Shown here one piece after another: positions 21,402-31,597 of a stretch of 64,000 nt of DNA. Source of the DNA: Labyrinthula sp. Ha (lineage: Eukaryota; Sar; Bigyra; Labyrinthulida; Labyrinthulaceae). The DNA is taken from NCBI GenBank assembly GCA_015227615.1, contig JAALGZ010000009.1:1-64000 (forward strand), given 5' to 3'. The notes under the pieces were generated by a model. The model was not told the DNA's origin and did no database searches. It was given only the letters and a program-made list of their open reading frames with translations. Numbering within the stretch: position 1 is the first letter of the stretch; every line of letters starts with the position of its first letter. The position numbers were made by a program, and so were the translations under genes.

Positions 21402-22478
21402 ATGTACTCAAGCTCGACAAACTATGCTGCTCTAACGAAGCTAATTAATGGAAAAGAGAATACACACTTCGTCGTTGTTGGTGCGCAAGGTTGGTTGGGT
21501 TCGAAAATATGCAACATTATCGAATCATTTCCAGGTGTAACAGTAACGAAGACAGAGGCTAGAATGGAAAACAGAGAGATAATAAAAAAGGAGATAAAGC
21601 AGGCAACTATTTTAAAACCTATGACTCATTTGATCATCGCAGCCGGAGTGACACATGGAAAGAAGGAGCAAGATTTAAAAAACATCGATTTTTGTGAAGA
21701 TAATCAGACTTGCACTATTCGATCAAATGTCTTAGGTACCCTTTCTTTGGTTGATCTTCTTTATACCTCCTTTCCCAGAACTCACGTCACCATCTTCGGA
21801 ACTGGCTGCATCTATGACTATGACAATAAGATTTCTTCATGCACCCATGATGAAGTCAACAAATTCAAAGGATTTACTGAAGAAGATGCAGCAAACTATA
21901 CCAAGTCTTTTTATTCAAAAACGAAGACAATTTTGGAAGAACTGTTGCGGAGCTATATCAAAGAAGGTATGGAAATACTTGTGCTACGGATTCGAATGCC
22001 CATTCAAGAACTCAATGAAAACGACATCAACAAGAGATGCCTGATAACAAAGCTCAAAACTTATGAAAAAATTATTAATGTTCAGAACTCTGTGTCGGTT
22101 CTGTGGGATCTCTTACCCGCTGCAGTAGGATTAGCAATAAGTGGAGAAACAGGGTTAATGAACTTTACCAACCCTGGGACAGTAAGCCACAACGAAATAT
22201 TACAGCTATACAGAGAATATATGGATAAAAGTTTTAAATGGAAAAACTTTACTATCGAAGAACAAGATATGATCCTGAAAACTACCAGATGCAACAATAA
22301 GCTCTGTGTACAAAAGATGATGAATGCCTTGAAAAGGCTAAACATGGTCGTACCACAAGCTAATGAAGCACTGAAGAAATTATTTCACAGGGGTCACACA
22401 AAATGCAAAGACAGAAGCGAAACCTATTGGATCCACGCTGCTAATAAAGAAAACACAAGTCTGAACTCAGGAAATTAA
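21402..22478 (+). CDS. NRS/ER: UDP-4-keto-6-deoxyglucose 3,5-epimerase/4-reductase (UDP-L-rhamnose synthesis)
   Basis: A 358-aa extended short-chain dehydrogenase closely resembling plant NRS/ER and the C-terminal half of plant RHM. The NAD(P)-binding loop is VVVGAQGWLGSKICNI near the N-terminus. AAGVTHG follows, then TIRSNVLGTLSLVDL, the conserved FGTGCIYDYD, and the catalytic Tyr-Lys pair in SFYSKTK. LRIRMPI, MNFTNPGTVSHNEIL and FKWKNFTIEEQ are near-signature matches of the family. In plants it converts UDP-4-keto-6-deoxy-D-glucose to UDP-L-rhamnose in the cytosol. The preceding 4,6-dehydratase is not in this window. The start at 21402 is the first ATG; the frame is open upstream to a GTG only. 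The gene ends 31 bp from the stop of the convergent V-ATPase e gene. Confidence 0.93.
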   Translation: MYSSSTNYAALTKLINGKENTHFVVVGAQGWLGSKICNIIESFPGVTVTKTEARMENREIIKKEIKQATILKPMTHLIIAAGVTHGKKEQDLKNIDFCEDNQTCTIRSNVLGTLSLVDLLYTSFPRTHVTIFGTGCIYDYDNKISSCTHDEVNKFKGFTEEDAANYTKSFYSKTKTILEELLRSYIKEGMEILVLRIRMPIQELNENDINKRCLITKLKTYEKIINVQNSVSVLWDLLPAAVGLAISGETGLMNFTNPGTVSHNEILQLYREYMDKSFKWKNFTIEEQDMILKTTRCNNKLCVQKMMNALKRLNMVVPQANEALKKLFHRGHTKCKDRSETYWIHAANKENTSLNSGN

Positions 22479-22509
22479 CTTCGAAAAAAGTGGTTTAGTA
22501 ATTTTAAAC

Positions 22510-22798
22510 CTACAGAATCAGGTGATGATCTTCAGAACTTTCATGAGCTTCTCCTTCAGGCAAAAGAACAGGGTTTAGTTGAGATAACCATACCATTGAC
22601 CACATCATCCACATACAGAAAACTCCTACCGTAACAAAAGTCTTGTACAAGCTATGAATTAGAGAAATCTCAAAAATACGAGGTATCCCCATTGGAAAGC
22701 TTTCTTTGTGCTCTCAGAATGACACCGATAATAATTCCTAATGCCCAGAAGCAAACGAAGAAAGCCGTGCCATATAAGAGAGGCGTTGCACTTGCCAT
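22510..22798 (-). CDS. V-type ATPase V0 subunit e, two exons
   Basis: Two short minus-strand exons (22680-22798 and 22510-22651) join across a 28-nt intron to give an 86-aa protein. The N-terminal half MASATPLLYGTAFFVCFWA gives the first membrane span. The second half (TFVTVGVFCMWMMWSMVWLS, then QLNPVLLP) gives the second span and the family-signature QLNP motif after it (QLNPLFGP in the human e subunit). Length and two-span design match the subunit e family (about 70-85 aa), part of the proton-pumping V0 sector of vacuoles and endosomes. Neither exon alone makes a sensible protein, which supports the splice. The convergent neighbour NRS/ER ends 31 bp away. Confidence 0.85.
22652..22679 (-). 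other. 28-nt spliceosomal intron in V-ATPase e
   Basis: On the minus strand it starts GTATTT, contains a branch-point-like CTAAT close to the 3' end, and finishes CATAG. Removing exactly 28 nt restores the reading frame between two halves that together match subunit e. It is among the shortest intron sizes known outside ciliates and nucleomorphs. Confidence 0.8.
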
Positions 22799-23708
22799 TT
22801 TGTGTTTTCTTTTCCTATGATGGGCCAAAACGCCAATTACAGTTTTACATGATAGAGCATTACCCCAGACAACCGTGTCACTCCTGGCGACTGGCGCCTG
22901 AAGTTTGATTTTTGCACTCCGGGGCTTTTCGCTCCACTTTTTTATTAGCTGAATTTTAAACTTCCCATAATCAAAATCCAAAGCCCAATGTAACAACTAG
23001 TATAAAAGATTGATGTTGAAAGATCATAGAAGATCAAGTTAAACCTAGGGGAAAAGGGAGAAAAAAATTAAAGCCGTTATTAATTCTATCAAGGTATATT
23101 ATTATATCTTTTTTTTACTTTGGATTACTAAAATCAACATTGTATCAATATTTTATCTTTGGATTAGACACAAGTGAATGAAAGCTAAGAATCTTTCTTT
23201 TTGTTTATGAAGAAAGCTATTTATGAAGTTAAAGGAAGTTTATTCATACTCAACTATGTGAATACACCGTACAAGTTTACAGAAAGAATGCTTTGCTGAA
23301 GATTTCAAGTTTGTATCAAGCAGATATTAATGAAAGAAAAAAAATGATAGGCTTCGTATCAAATAAAAACTTCATATTAAGATCTCGAGCAAAACTGCAG
23401 ATCTGTAAGTAAGCTTAGGGTTTTCTGAATGGATCGATGACTTTACAAAAGTTTTGAGAATGTCACTTACTCAATATATTATTAGCAACTTAAGTGGAAA
23501 GGTGGCATGTCTACCATCTCAACTTTAATTAAAAGAAACTATGGAGTTCAAGAATTAACATCTCAAGCCAAATCGAAACAAGCTTTGTAGTTCAAGTTTT
23601 ATCATCTCAAATTTCTAAAAAGTGCAAAAACGCGGGATATAGCTGGTGGTATTACACTTCTTCTTAAGTTAGTTCAGGTTATCATCACAGTTCATGTACA
23701 TTTTTAAC

Positions 23709-23760
23709 GGAGGGGTTAAGGTCAGGGTTCTGGAAAAGGGGGCGGGGCATAGGGCCAGGG
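23709..23760 (+). other. G-rich tract, quadruplex-prone
   Basis: Several runs of three to five Gs (GGGG, GGG, GGGGG, GGGG, GGG, GGG) lie within about 50 bp of otherwise AT-rich DNA. This meets the usual spacing for a G-quadruplex. No gene overlaps it. Confidence 0.6.
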
Positions 23761-25550
23761 TATTAGAAAAAGGGCTATGGTTAGGCTTTGCACAAAAACT
23801 AAACCATAGACTACACCCCAGGATGAGTTCAAGAAAATTATATACAAGTAGTTGAAGCTTAGGATCCAACTGCCATCTAAGTTGGTTCTTTTTTTCTTTT
23901 TATGGTGTTTTTGTTGTCTTTTTTGTGTTCTTCATATTTGTTTTTGCTATTTTCTTCAAATTTCATTTTTGTATCTTTGTGATTAAAATTTGCCTTAATT
24001 ATTCTACTCACTCAAAATTGCGTCCAGTTATGGGATTTTCCCCTACGCTCATAAAAAGTTGAGCCTATGAAAATACCAACTTCTCAAAATATATTCAGGG
24101 CATTCGAATTTGTTGAGGCAAAAAGCTCTGCAGTGAAAAACCCAATGCTCTGGTGTCTTCTAACCAGACTGACAAAGCAAAATAATTAGAGAATACTTTT
24201 TATCAGAAAAACAGGAATATTTCAAGTATTTCAAGCTCCCAGGGTGAACAGAGCCTTCGGGATAAGAGAAAAACTTTTGACCCTCCGAGGAAACAAAAAT
24301 AAATTTTATGGTCATTTCAGATAATAAATCTACATGCCGTACTAAAAATTGGACTAACTAGACATAGTTTCTTCACAGCGGAGGCATGAGGTTTTTCTTT
24401 CACTCAGTTTAGGAAATATGTCTGTATGATACTAATTTGTGCAAACGAATTAATCTGGGGCTGAAGTTTGCAGGCCACTGAGGCAGATGAGACATTTCAT
24501 GCCAGGTTTGATCTCTTTGTAGGTACTTCCATGTCAAACTGATTCTTTAGCTGTGCATCTAGTATTAATAGACCTCTTGTGCAAGTGTTTGGCTAGAGAA
24601 TTAGACCCGTAAAACTGGTTTCTCTGGTAAATACGATTTTGAGGCTGTGGCTATGTCCAGATTTTGGGCGAAATATTATGGAGTCAACAATTGTTGAAAA
24701 CCGGGGGAAATGCGTTTGTGGCATGTAATATTTCGCATAGGTTGGGGAAATCAAATTTCGTGAGCAGTCAAATATAAAGGCACCTGGGCAAGAAGGCGGA
24801 AAATTTTATTGTAGATTGATCTCGAAAGCATTGTTACCAGAAACAAGAGATACTCTTCAGCTTAACAACATCATATCTATTATTTGTACGAAAACTACAT
24901 CATTTTAGTTAGCATTTTGCAAGCGGTTTTTATCGTGTGATCTTTATTGAAACTTGTTGCACGTTGGTCATGTAGTGGCATTGCTGTACCCTGAATTGTT
25001 TCGGATACAATAAAACACCTTTTGGATAGCTGCTTAATATAAATGCGTATTGTACATTGGTTACTTGAATTTAACTCTCATGGAGATAGATCAACTTATT
25101 AAAATGGTGGTTGTGACCATTACGACAAAGTCCTTGATAGTTTTCAATTTTTAGCCAACCAGGAATAGAAAGAGAAACCAACAAATTTGTTTTTGCTTTG
25201 AGAAATAATTTCTCTCAGAAACTAGATGGCAACAAACCGCAGAAACACTTGCCCAGTCGCCTAAGATAAATATACCAGGAAGTTTCAGCTATCTCTGGAT
25301 ACTGTTGCACTCTAATTCAATGAAAACTCTGTACATTAGAAGCCCTTGTGGAAACAAACAACATTCACACCTTAGTTATAAAAGAAATCATGAGCCTGGT
25401 ATGTAAAGAAATCAAAGGACCAAAACCTCTACTTCACACTGGTTGATTATAGTTGTGGATGAAAAGAAGGAAAGAAGAGAGCAGTGCGAGCAACCTGGTA
25501 TTGGTCCAAAAACTGAATTCTGAGTTACGAGCCATTATAGCTATGTTTAG

Positions 25551-25942
25551 AGACCTAAGATACTAAATTGCTATACGAAAACAATCTATTTATACAATGG
25601 CTCTGGCAATCCACTATTAGATCTAGATATCAGTTACATATCAGGATGTAAGTTTTCTCCTCTAATCAGATTCAGAAAAGAGTCCTGGCTGCAAAATGAC
25701 CGTGATCTTCACTTTCCAGCTGATGAGGTCCTACTAGTAGCTGCTCTGGAGCTCGTGGAGCACTTCATGCCAAGCAAAGAGGTCTCTCGTATCGAGGCGT
25801 AGCTTCCAGTAGAGGCAAAGAACACATCAAACACTCGTCAGTCAGGCAGCAGACTACGCCTACTATGCAACAGTGGATCATGCAGAGCACGAACAGGGCA
25901 AACAAATGGTAGCAGCGGGTATGAAAACAGTTCTTTCATACT
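25551..25942 (+). pseudogene. GC-richer coding-like fragment, unidentified and interrupted
   Basis: One plus-strand frame stays open for about 83 codons, meets a TAG, then stays open for about 47 more. It lacks an ATG at the beginning. Base composition is richer in G and C than the surroundings. The translated segment FPADEVLLVAALELVEHF and what follows look protein-like. I recognise no family. It may be a decayed gene or transposon piece. It may also be chance. Confidence 0.25.
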
Positions 25943-27535
25943 TTAACATCCCTTCCAAAGTTTTAGAGTAGAAACATGATTTTTTGCGTTGTGCTGACAT
26001 GTTGAGACAGTTGTTAATTCCACAGCATTCTTGGGTGCGCAGTTAAATTTTTTATGTTAAATTTTAGGGGGACGTCTTCCTGGAAACAAAAGTGCAATAT
26101 CATTTTTTTCAGCAATCTGAAGCAGTCAATTACGGAGTTTTGGTACTTCCTTCTTGGGGCTGTGCAATTGGAATACCTTAACAACGTCCACCTATTTGTG
26201 TTTGTGATCGGTTAACCCACACATTGAACTTAGTTTTTATTTAGAATTTGGGCCGATACATGTTTTGTTACACACAAGTACTATTGAAAAATCAATGAAT
26301 GTTAGCTGTTGTAATCGACATTCATGACGCCACTAGCATATACTAACTAGTTGTTGAAGTTAGTTTCTATAGAGTTCTTCACATGTCAACTAATTACTGA
26401 CCGACTGCTTAAATCCTTATATCAAATCACCTCATTATATTAGAAAGCTTAAGCATATGGCCAAAATTCTTTTTTTGTTGTTTCTTCAGTATTCATATCC
26501 ATATCCTTGGAAATAGGCATTAAAAGCAAAATTTTGAAAGAACACTTATCTGACACTAAAGTAAGGCTCCTAAGGATATAAGACTGAATAACCCTTAATT
26601 TATGCCAAGCTTCATTACATTTCACAACTTTGTGCTATCTAAAAACTGTTTAACTCGCATTTCTCTTTCGTCTTTATACAGGGAACCTCATTTAGGCGGA
26701 TAGGGGTTGAAGATTCCGAAAAAACTCTGCTATCTATGTTATAAGCTTTCTTAAGCAAGAATACTGCAACCAAGATCTCATTCTTCACCTTGGGAGTCTC
26801 CCTATCTGAAATAAACATAGAGTAAATGAATCATATCCACAATAACTTAATAATATGAGTTCATTGTTATATTCTACCTTCTCCCAGGCAGAAATTAAAC
26901 AACTCCTAGTAGACTTTTCTAAAGAAATAACAAAATCTTCTAGAGCAAATTCTTTTATCATCTAAGCTTACTTTTGAGTAATTTAGTTTCTTTAGTATAT
27001 GCTGTGAAACTAGCATAATGACAGTTGCAGGTAGAACCCACAACTACTGGAGGGTTGTTAACCCTAGTCCTACTCCCGAACAACCTTTTTCTCTCGAACT
27101 TTGAGTACTATGACCAAACCAAGAGTAGCGTGAGTCCTCGGGAAAATATAATATTTGTATACAATGCTCTGGAAATAAGTTTGTGAAATAATATAGTACT
27201 AGGACAATGCTGTGGAAGATTTGTTTCTTCTTGTTATTGGTACATGAAATCGCCAGTTATTATGTAACCGTTTAGTTTCGGAACTCGGAGAAATATAAAG
27301 AAAAAAATCGTAGGCGTTTAATTCTATTCAAGTTCAATTCTCCCCGGACCAAGAACTGAGAAGGAACCTAAACTCTGAGAGTTTTCATTGTGGTGCAATC
27401 CCGAGTGAAAGGTATGGTTATTTTATTTGTAGAGTTGTCGGTCAGAAGAAGGTTGTCCAGAAGTCGGAGATGTCGAAACTTTTTTACGGAAAAGTCCTCG
27501 TAGGGTGTTAAACTCAAATTTAACTCAAGTAGAAA

Positions 27536-29569
27536 ATGAGGAATCCTTCAATAATATTGATTATCGGGGTTTACTTCAACTTTGTAGCAGCGCAAAATTG
27601 TAACAAGACAGATATTGGTGTTCATCTCTTGGAATGTTTCCCTGACGTCTGGTCTACTCGTGAATACAATACATCTGAAGAAGATCCTTTGCAAATTGTT
27701 TGGAGAACTTTTGTTCAAAGTATTCCTGCAGTTAATCAAACAAGTCAACGTGTAATCCCTGGAGAGTTTCTCAATTTGACTTTGAAAACTTATCAGTTTG
27801 AAGACTTTGAGGCAACAAATCCTTCACCTGTATGGCTAATGGAAAAAGGTTCAACTGTCTATGTCAACTTAACAAACAATATACATATCGACTATCAAGA
27901 AGATACGGATGAGTATCAAGTCAATGAGTCGGAATGGGATGAGCATCACTGGGCTATTAACATCCATACTCATGGAATGCATATTAGTTCAGAGTTCATG
28001 CAGGATGATCCTTCGAGAGAAATCAAGGTTGGAGAAAGTGGAATGTATAAATTTGAAATAGGTGGAAATCATCAAGGAGGGTATCACTGGTATCACCCAC
28101 ATATTGAAGCTGTTTCTGAGATGACTGTAGGATCTGGAACGTCTGGTCCTTTAGTTATAGAAACTGATTTGAGCGGTACTGAGATACCAGAAGAAGTTGC
28201 AGATTTAGTTGAAATTGTTTTACTAATTTCCAAAATTTACCCTGCCAAGTTGATTGATCTTTCTGATGGGTTTGTGAATCAATTCGATTTTGTCAATGGG
28301 GTGTATCCTAGAGAAAATATTACTGATAGCACATTTAAAGCCGAGTATAACGAGGACTTAGAAAATGACTTGCAAATATTAGAATCAAATACAAATTATA
28401 CTTTAGTTAATGGGTTTTTGAAACCAAAGATTATTATGGATGCTAATGAATGGTACAGATTTTCCTTTCTGTATGTTGGAGGGTCTGATGAGGAAGCTGA
28501 TCTAGCAGATGTTAAGTTTAGAATTGGAAAGAATAATCAAATGGTAGCTGGTGAAGAGAGCGACTATGGTGAGTTGAATGAATAGGAAAATATGGCTTGT
28601 GAAACAAAGTTAATGTCAAAAGATGGGGTCTATTTGAAAGAAAGTAGAGATTTGAATTTTGATGAGGGAGATAGAATATGGGCGGCTCCAGCAAATCGTT
28701 TTCAAATTCTTATGAAATGCACGTTTGATGGAGAGCCAGAAGATGATCTTATGGATAACAGTTATGCTCTTATCATGGACACTCCACATGAAAATAATCG
28801 TGCAGAAGCCGAAAATATTAAACATAGTGTGGCGATTATGCAGTTTGAAGTGCGGAAGACAGTTCAGAACCAACTTACTCTTTCCACTCTATCAGAAAAT
28901 AGTTTAGAAGAAGGATACACTTTTCAAACTCAAAGTTGCCGTCCAAGATATTTGCCTGATATGACTGCCGAGGATTTGGAACTAGCTGAGTTTATTCCGG
29001 ATAGCTATTCTGAAGAAATCTTAGCAACCATCCGACAAGAATCAAGAGATTATAACTTTTCTTCTGAGCTGAATGGGGGAGAGAATACGTTCAACATTAC
29101 TGTTACACCTTTTGATGTAAACGGTGACTATTTTCGTGGATACTATACAGAAGATAGGGCATTAAATATTTCAGTGCTACAACTTCAGAATTATTATCAG
29201 TTTAGCTTGAACCACGGTCATCATCCTTTACATATTCATGTGAATCATGGCCAACTACAGACCGTACCAGATGATGGCAGCAATTATCATAGAGTTGGAG
29301 ATTTTTTTGATACTGTTACCAGTGCTTGCTTGAGTTCTGGATGTGTAAATACTCAGGAAGGAAGACCAGAAATTGAAAGGACATTGTTCAGGATGTATAT
29401 AGATAGATATCATGGAAGAATGATTGCTCACTGTCATAATATGGACCACTCTGACAACTTGGCTCTGGGTGAGTTTTGGATCTTGGATGACCCAGATTCC
29501 ACTTTTTACGATACTGAGCCATTGTGGGAGGAGGACTGTCCAGATGTTATAAGCATCGTTGAGACTTAG
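27536..29569 (+). pseudogene. Secreted multicopper oxidase with one in-frame TAG
   Basis: The frame encodes a full-length paralogue (about 677 residues) of the 670-aa oxidases in the inverted repeat. It has a signal peptide (IILIIGVYFNFVAAQN) and all four copper-binding motifs: NIHTHGMHIS, HWYHPHIEA, HHPLHIHVNH and HCHNMDHSDNL. A single TAG at 28583-28585 interrupts it at the position where the paralogues have Gln (CAA). The frame continues unchanged on the other side, and both halves are equally well conserved. It is therefore a very recent pseudogene, a sequencing error, or a gene that reads through the stop. TAG ends other genes here (for example the MYB gene), so wholesale reassignment is unlikely. 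The intact family would be a laccase- or ferroxidase-type enzyme reducing O2 to water while oxidising Fe(II), Mn(II) or phenolics outside the cell. Confidence 0.88.
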
Positions 29570-30346
29570 AAACGAATCGAATAAATGTATTGTAACTTAT
29601 TGTATAACATGAAGGGCTTGTATTCTGATCATACTTCTCAAGTGTCGATTGCTAACTTTCAGAAAATACTCTATTAATAATCTGAGAATTGTTCAGAGCA
29701 GGTGGTTAGTCCTTTTTTGTCTACTTTGGTTGAGCTAAGTTGTGTCATTGGGAATACGTATATGTCAGTGGATGAATAAGTTCTATTATGGGTAACAAGA
29801 ACTCTATGTAAAGAACAAGCTGTTCAAGATCTATACGTTGGTTTGTACTTGTGGGAAGAATTGTACTTTTATTGTTCAAAGTTTATGGATTAAGAAAACA
29901 AAATCTGATGTTTGAACGCCCATAACTGTATTTTTGCAAGTCAATAAGTTTAATATGATAAATTCTACGTAGTCGAATAGATTACTACTTATTGGACTTA
30001 ATTTTATGCTTTACAAGTCTTCTTAGTACCGAATTGTATATTCGTGCTGCACAGAATAAACTGACCCTTCTACATAAAAATCATACTAACTATCTGTATT
30101 AACATTAATATAAGCACTAAATAGACCAAAAAAACACCAATTGCCTCATTTCAACCCTGTACATAAGTTTGGTACATCTCCGTATATACTCTTGCTTGAA
30201 AGTTCTAGTTTAGTGACTCTATGCCATAGTGAAGTACTCTAGTTGTCTTCCCATGAAGCCACGGGTGCATTTTTTAAGCACTGCAAGATAATAAGGAGCT
30301 TTAGAAATAGCATTTTGTTACGTTTTTCTTTAATAATTTACACCAG
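29570..30346. other. Intergenic, no gene
   Basis: 3' flank of the oxidase locus and 5' flank of the next transcription unit. AT-rich, with no coding signal seen. A pyrimidine-rich stretch before 30340 could belong to a 5' leader or a splice acceptor. Confidence 0.5.
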
Positions 30347-30500
30347 ATGCATAAACTACTGGATTTTTCTTTCAGGTATTATTATAAGAACAGAACTCTG
30401 AAGTTCTCTTCTAAGAATTACCCAAAATATTGCTCTAAGTGTGAAGATTTGAATGAATTAACTTTGCTCGAACAACATATCGCTAAGAATAAGAATTGTT
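30347..30500 (+). other. Possible upstream exon with C2HC-like zinc-finger residues
   Basis: An ATG at 30347 opens a frame different from that of the next gene and overlapping its start. It encodes YPKYCSKCEDLNELTLLEQH, with Cys-x2-Cys and a His, followed a few residues later by another Cys. That spacing resembles a C2H2/C2HC zinc finger. If real, a very small intron would join it to the frame at 30501-31073. Several GT...AG pairs of the right length exist and I cannot choose among them. Confidence 0.3.
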
Positions 30501-31073
30501 ATGCAAAAGAAACGAGCATCGATGGGCTCTTCCCCGGGAAGACCACCAAAAACTCCGAGACTTGGTGGGAAAAAAACGAAATTGAAATCTTTACATACCA
30601 AACAGGTTAGAAACTATTTCAAAGACCATATACATGCGCTTGGGGTACTCGACGTCTACTTGGGAATGAAGCTTCAAGAATACCCACATCTCCAAGCAGT
30701 ATTTTCGGAACCTGTAGTTCAACCTTCTTTAACTCTGAATGTGAAGCCAAGTTTGCAACATTCTATATTGACTTACAATAACAAGTTTACTCCACAAGAA
30801 CGACTGAAGGATCTAAACGTATTGCCACGATTTCAAACTTCTGGAAGAAGATTTATTGCACCTAAAATAACGCCTTCTGCTGTTGTGCTTGAAAGAGTAA
30901 AGAAGCATTGTCGAGAGGTGAATAAATCAAGTGACGGAAAGCCAAAACAGAACATTGAAGTGGATCCAATTATAGATGGAGAAGTAGGTCGTACGAAACT
31001 TGAAACGCTTGAATTCTTAGAGCAACAAAAATTATTTCTTGAAGAATTGGTCGAAAATTGCGAGGAAGAGTGA
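30501..31073 (+). CDS. Hypothetical basic protein with AT-hook-like motif
   Basis: A 190-aa protein of unknown family. The N-terminus is strongly basic and holds an AT-hook-like core (SPGRPPKTPRLGGKK, residues about 11-25), which in other proteins binds the minor groove of AT-rich DNA. The middle (LGVLDVYLGMKLQEYPHLQAV) looks helical, and the C-terminus is acidic (EELVENCEEE). A frame just upstream (from 30347) may contribute a zinc-finger-like exon, so the true start is uncertain. The stop codon lies only 8 bp from the stop of the convergent EAF6-like gene, so the two transcripts must overlap at their 3' ends. A chromatin role would suit both genes, but this is inference. Confidence 0.6.
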   Translation: MQKKRASMGSSPGRPPKTPRLGGKKTKLKSLHTKQVRNYFKDHIHALGVLDVYLGMKLQEYPHLQAVFSEPVVQPSLTLNVKPSLQHSILTYNNKFTPQERLKDLNVLPRFQTSGRRFIAPKITPSAVVLERVKKHCREVNKSSDGKPKQNIEVDPIIDGEVGRTKLETLEFLEQQKLFLEELVENCEEE

Positions 31074-31081
31074 TGAAGCCG

Positions 31082-31597
31082 TCATCCAGGATGTGGTAAT
31101 TGCCCTTGTGCTCTTGTAACAGAATCAACGGGTGCAGCTAATTGGATTGGAGGTAGAGTTGAAGGCACACTTTTTCGTATCTTCTTTTTTTTCTGCTTCG
31201 ATTTAACACTTGAATTATCAGTTTGCACTGATCTAGTTTCAAATTGAGCTCCATGTGCACTTCTCTTGACAGGTGGTATTGCCCTTACAGACTTTTGACT
31301 AGGTGGTGCGCTTAGTGAAGTCCTTGAAAAAGAGCTTATGCCTCTGTCTTTGTTTCTTTTCGTAAGTTTATGCCCTGCTCTTACCTCGTTGAAGTTTTCC
31401 CATCCTACGACGACGTTGCCAGAGGTTGTGGATTCAAAGTATGCCTGTTCAAGGGTACTGATTTGTTGTTCAACATTGAACAAAGATGTTTTTAGTACGC
31501 TCATATAATGGTCCATTTCCTTTTTCACATGTACAGGTATCCTTGCATTTTGTTTATCATCTTGTCTAGTTTCTCCCTCTTTCTTCGAAAGTGACAT
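31082..31597 (-). CDS. EAF6: EAF6/MEAF6-type histone acetyltransferase complex subunit
   Basis: A 171-aa protein. Residues about 25-75 form a coiled coil followed by the family signature: VEQQISTLEQAYFESTTSGN leads into VVVGWENF. This parallels LERQIYAFEGSYLEDT...GNIIRGWD in human MEAF6 and the corresponding part of yeast Eaf6. Eaf6 is a small shared subunit of NuA4/TIP60 and NuA3/MOZ-type complexes, helping hold the acetyltransferase to its scaffold in the nucleus. The rest is basic and disordered, with a KQKKKKIRK stretch that could be a nuclear-localisation signal. The first in-frame ATG after a stop is used. A short upstream exon cannot be excluded in this small-intron genome. It converges on the gene at 30501-31073 with 8 bp between stops. 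Confidence 0.75.
   Translation of the reverse strand: MSLSKKEGETRQDDKQNARIPVHVKKEMDHYMSVLKTSLFNVEQQISTLEQAYFESTTSGNVVVGWENFNEVRAGHKLTKRNKDRGISSFSRTSLSAPPSQKSVRAIPPVKRSAHGAQFETRSVQTDNSSVKSKQKKKKIRKSVPSTLPPIQLAAPVDSVTRAQGQLPHPG

Larger units (their letters stand above)
22799..27535. other. Long gene-poor region
   Basis: About 4.7 kb without a complete recognisable gene. A G-rich patch (23709-23760) and a GC-richer coding-like patch (25551-25942) are listed separately. The rest is AT-rich DNA with short motif-free frames. Confidence 0.55.

Noticed and set aside
28583-28585. TAG as a reassigned Gln codon genome-wide
   Set aside because: Other genes in the window, such as the MYB and JmjC genes, end with TAG, so reassignment is unlikely.
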